From NCBI GenBank assembly GCA_018714645.1, contig DVND01000128.1, forward strand, positions 1 to 16,613: a stretch of DNA of 16,613 nt. The letters run 5' to 3'. A program made the position numbers and the translations under genes. Position 1 is the stretch's first letter. Each line of letters begins with the position of its first letter. The stretch comes from Candidatus Avimonoglobus intestinipullorum (lineage in GTDB: Bacteria > Bacillota > Clostridia > UBA1381). A model generated the notes under the pieces. That model was not told the DNA's origin, made no database searches, and worked only from the letters and a program-made list of their open reading frames with translations. Of the stretch, positions 15,229 to 16,613 are shown one piece after another.

Positions 15229-15646
15229 TCACGGCGGGTTTGAATTGAAAACCCACGTAATCAGGCATTTAAAGGAAAAGGGCATAGAGGTGCGGGATTT
15301 CGGCTGTTACGATGAAGCGAGCGTCGATTACCCGGACATTGCCGAGCAGGTGGGGAACGCGGTTGTAAGCGGGGCTTGCGACCGGGGGATCCTGATTTGC
15401 GGCACAGGGATCGGCATCTCCATTGCAGCCAACAAAATCAAAGGGATTCGCGCGGCGGTCTGCGGGGATGTATACAGCGCAAAAATGACAAAAATGCACA
15501 ATGACGCAAATATCCTCTGCCTGGGCGGGCGCGTGATCGGCCGGGAACTGGCATTCATGATTGTGGATACCTGGCTGGAGACGGAGTATATGGGCGGGCG
15601 CCATGCGGCGCGGCTTGAAAAAATCAAAGCGTTGGAATTGAAATAA
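15209..15646 (+). CDS. rpiB: Ribose-5-phosphate isomerase B
   Basis: RpiB interconverts ribose-5-phosphate and ribulose-5-phosphate in the pentose phosphate pathway. The 145-residue product is typical in length. It has SDHGGFELK at the start, DYPDIA, the active-site CGTGIGISIAANK (Cys64 as likely general base), and HNDANILCLGGRVIG (His97). Paralogous LacA/B isomerases share the fold, but no lactose or tagatose genes are near. GGAGGAG (15195-15201) within tsaB gives 7-base spacing. Confidence 0.95.
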   Translation: MLAIGSDHGGFELKTHVIRHLKEKGIEVRDFGCYDEASVDYPDIAEQVGNAVVSGACDRGILICGTGIGISIAANKIKGIRAAVCGDVYSAKMTKMHNDANILCLGGRVIGRELAFMIVDTWLETEYMGGRHAARLEKIKALELK

Positions 15647-15671
15647 AAAAAGACCGTTGCGGTCTTTTTTT
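15645..15671. terminator. Bidirectional terminator between rpiB and hsp20
   Basis: Seven A's plus GACCG (15645-15656), loop TTG, and CGGTC plus seven T's (15660-15671) form a perfect stem usable from both sides. It ends the thioesterase-fhs-tsaE-tsaB-rpiB unit and the convergent hsp20 gene, whose stop codon (15670-15672) touches it. Confidence 0.92.
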
Positions 15672-16092
15672 ATTCAATATCTATTTTACGCGTTTTAGAC
15701 GCTTCTTTTGCTGTTTTTGGCATGTTCAGCTCCAATACGCCATGCCTGTATTTTGCAGAAATTTCATCCGCTTTGACGTCTGCGATGTTAAAGCTTCTGG
15801 AGAAGGAACCATAATGCCGTTCTTTCCTGATGTAGCTGTCTTTTTTATCATCTACAACTTCATCATGCTGGGCGGATATGGTCAGGTAATCGCCGTCAAT
15901 ATCTATGTGAATATCCTCCTTGGCAAAGCCCGGAAGCTCGGCCTGCAGGATATAGTGGTCGCCTTTATCCATAATATCGGTCCGGAAGCCTGCGAACATT
16001 TTCTCCGCATTCCCGAAAAAGTGCTTGTCAAAATCATCAAAATATCTGTATAAGTCTCTGTCTCTGCGTCCAAAAGGAATTAAATCAAACAT
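15670..16092 (-). CDS. hsp20: Hsp20/alpha-crystallin small heat shock protein
   Basis: An ATP-independent holdase chaperone that binds unfolding proteins. The 140-residue product has an N-terminal arm (1-37), an alpha-crystallin domain (about 38-126) ending in the signature AKYRHGVLELNMP, and a C-terminal Ile-Asp-Ile (137-139) matching the IxI/V oligomer-contact motif. The start at 16092 is chosen because AGGAGGG (complement of 16099-16105) is 6 bases upstream; an earlier in-frame GTG at 16134 would place that site inside the gene. It has its own promoter; no CIRCE element (HrcA site) is visible. Confidence 0.95.
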   Translation of the reverse strand: MFDLIPFGRRDRDLYRYFDDFDKHFFGNAEKMFAGFRTDIMDKGDHYILQAELPGFAKEDIHIDIDGDYLTISAQHDEVVDDKKDSYIRKERHYGSFSRSFNIADVKADEISAKYRHGVLELNMPKTAKEASKTRKIDIE

Positions 16093-16123
16093 ATAAAACC
16101 CTCCTTCAACAAACATGTGTAAA

Positions 16124-16150
16124 TTACTTTTCACTGTGCGACTGTCCCAA
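16124..16150 (-). CDS. Possible 8-residue leader minigene before hsp20
   Basis: On the hsp20 transcript, AAGGTG (complement of 16157-16162) is followed after 6 bases by TTG and eight codons (product MGQSHSEK), then TAA. It is out of frame with hsp20. Both spacing and start codon fit genes nearby, but an open frame this short arises easily by chance. Confidence 0.25.
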   Translation of the reverse strand: MGQSHSEK

Positions 16151-16173
16151 TGGAATCACCTTCTTTCTTTTTT

Positions 16174-16190
16174 CTATAATTTCATTATAG
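16174..16190. repeat. Inverted repeat over the hsp20 -10 element
   Basis: CTATAAT (16174-16180) and ATTATAG (16184-16190) are perfect inverted copies around TTC. The right arm contains the hsp20 -10 on the minus strand; the left arm would be a -10 for the plus strand. It could be an operator for a repressor or coincidence from AT-rich promoter sequence. Confidence 0.45.
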
Positions 16191-16212
16191 ACGGAAAATA
16201 TGAACAAATCAA
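16184..16212 (-). promoter_or_regulatory. SigA promoter for hsp20
   Basis: On the minus strand TTGATT (16207-16212), a 17-base spacer and perfect TATAAT (16184-16189). The transcript would begin near 16177, giving a leader of about 85 bases. Confidence 0.8.
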
Positions 16213-16307
16213 GCAGTTTCCATGAACAATCCTGACAAGATTTGTAAACAAAAAATGAACCCGGAACTTGATTGTAGTTTATGTTGTATTACAGGATTTT
16301 ATTACAA
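16213..16307. other. AT-rich intergenic DNA, no gene seen
   Basis: Between the divergent hsp20 and tiny-gene promoters. It holds two near copies of ATGAACAA (near 16200 and 16221), a short TTTGT-AA-ACAAA dyad (near 16241-16252) and TTGTA/TACAA arms (16284-16288 and 16303-16307). None can be assigned a function. Confidence 0.4.
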
Positions 16308-16337
16308 TGTATAGAACAATTTTTGCGGAAGAAACTA
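16308..16337 (+). promoter_or_regulatory. Sigma-G-like candidate promoter for the tiny genes
   Basis: TGTATA (16308-16313), a 17-base spacer and GAAACTA (16331-16337) resemble the forespore sigma-G pattern (TGAATA, then CATACTA), with five of six and five of seven matches. A SigA alternative (TATAAA, 16336-16341) lacks a good -35. The transcript would start near 16344 with a short leader. Confidence 0.35.
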
Positions 16338-16366
16338 TAAAAGGGATGTAATTGGAGGTGTTTTGT

Positions 16367-16474
16367 ATGGAAGAACGTTTTAAACAGGAACAAATAAAAG
16401 GCCGGACAGAGCCGCAGAATCAGCAGCATAACATCAAAAAAGAAGCTCTTGGCCCGAACACAAGGAGAAAATAG
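16367..16474 (+). CDS. Tiny basic hydrophilic protein, 35 residues
   Basis: The product starts MEERFKQEQIKGR and ends with the Lys-rich block IKKEALGPNTRRK. There is no hydrophobic segment, so it is a soluble, probably unstructured protein. GGAGGTG (16354-16360) 6 bases before the ATG is among the strongest ribosome binding sites in the window, which supports a real gene. The KKEALGPNT-type ending is familiar to me from very short clostridial proteins, but I cannot name a family or function. The next gene's ribosome binding site lies inside its last codons. Confidence 0.7.
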   Translation: MEERFKQEQIKGRTEPQNQQHNIKKEALGPNTRRK

Positions 16475-16476
16475 CG

Positions 16477-16613
16477 ATGGCGAAACAGGGAATGCGCAGA
16501 TACCGCCCCGGCGATATCCACGGAGGCCGGAAACCGAAGGAGCATCATCAAAAAAATGAGATGCCGCCGGTCCCGGAAATCCAGGGGAAGGCAAAAACAA
16601 CGAAGGAAAAATT
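16477..16613 (+). CDS. Small basic protein, cut by window end
   Basis: At least 45 residues, starting MAKQGMRRYRPGDIHGG and continuing through a His/Lys-rich stretch to PPVPEIQGKAKTTKEK at the edge; no stop is reached. It is hydrophilic and rich in Lys, Arg, Pro and Gly. AGGAG (16463-16467) lies inside the preceding tiny gene, whose stop is 2 bases upstream, so the two are probably coupled. I recall the VPEIQGKAK-type ending from small clostridial proteins, without a firm family name. Function unknown. Confidence 0.65.
   Translation, partial: MAKQGMRRYRPGDIHGGRKPKEHHQKNEMPPVPEIQGKAKTTKEK

Noticed and set aside
16099..16212. CIRCE element in front of hsp20
   Set aside because: Neither TTAGCACTC nor its inverted copy occurs here.

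Overview
The window looks like chromosome of a low-to-moderate GC, endospore-type Clostridia (Bacillota). The evidence is strong AGGAGG ribosome binding sites, SigA-type promoters, A/U-flanked hairpin terminators, the typical Firmicutes order yloU-fakA(yloV)-recG-rsmD-coaD, an S-layer-homology (SLH)-type surface protein, a zinc-finger anti-sigma factor, and two tiny basic genes at the right edge behind a sigma-G-like promoter. A precise genus cannot be given from this sequence alone.

Layout. (1) 1-1931: a secreted, SLH-anchored serpin in its own unit with a terminator. (2) 1971-4956: an extended -10 promoter drives aroC (chorismate synthase); an ECF sigma factor and its membrane anti-sigma factor follow with no visible terminator between them. 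The unit ends at a perfect palindromic terminator. (3) 4937-6090: a convergent, monocistronic XerS-like tyrosine recombinase with its own near-consensus promoter. (4) 6122-10259: yloU (Asp23/Gls24), fakA/yloV and recG in tight succession. fakA has a strong Shine-Dalgarno sequence but no ATG/GTG/TTG at the proper distance; its start appears to be ATA. (5) 10353-11894: a near-consensus promoter, then rsmD, coaD and a coiled-coil protein gene, overlapping or abutting. (6) 12011-15671: a FlK-like thioesterase, fhs (formate-THF ligase), tsaE, tsaB and rpiB, overlapping or closely spaced and ended by a bidirectional terminator. (7) 15670-16212, minus strand: hsp20 with a good promoter, a palindrome over the -10, and a leader with a possible 8-codon minigene. 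(8) 16308-16613: two tandem tiny genes, the second cut by the window end.

Most of the content is core housekeeping: tRNA t6A modification (TsaE/TsaB), 16S methylation, CoA synthesis, replication-fork repair, fatty-acid activation and one-carbon metabolism. The less ordinary parts are the surface serpin, the sigma/anti-sigma pair with its long Ala/Pro/Thr ectodomain, the lone XerS-like recombinase, the ATA start, and the tiny genes at the end. No CRISPR array, insertion sequence, rRNA or tRNA gene was seen. No gene-free stretch exceeds 300 bases; the longest is about 275 bases, between hsp20 and the tiny genes.
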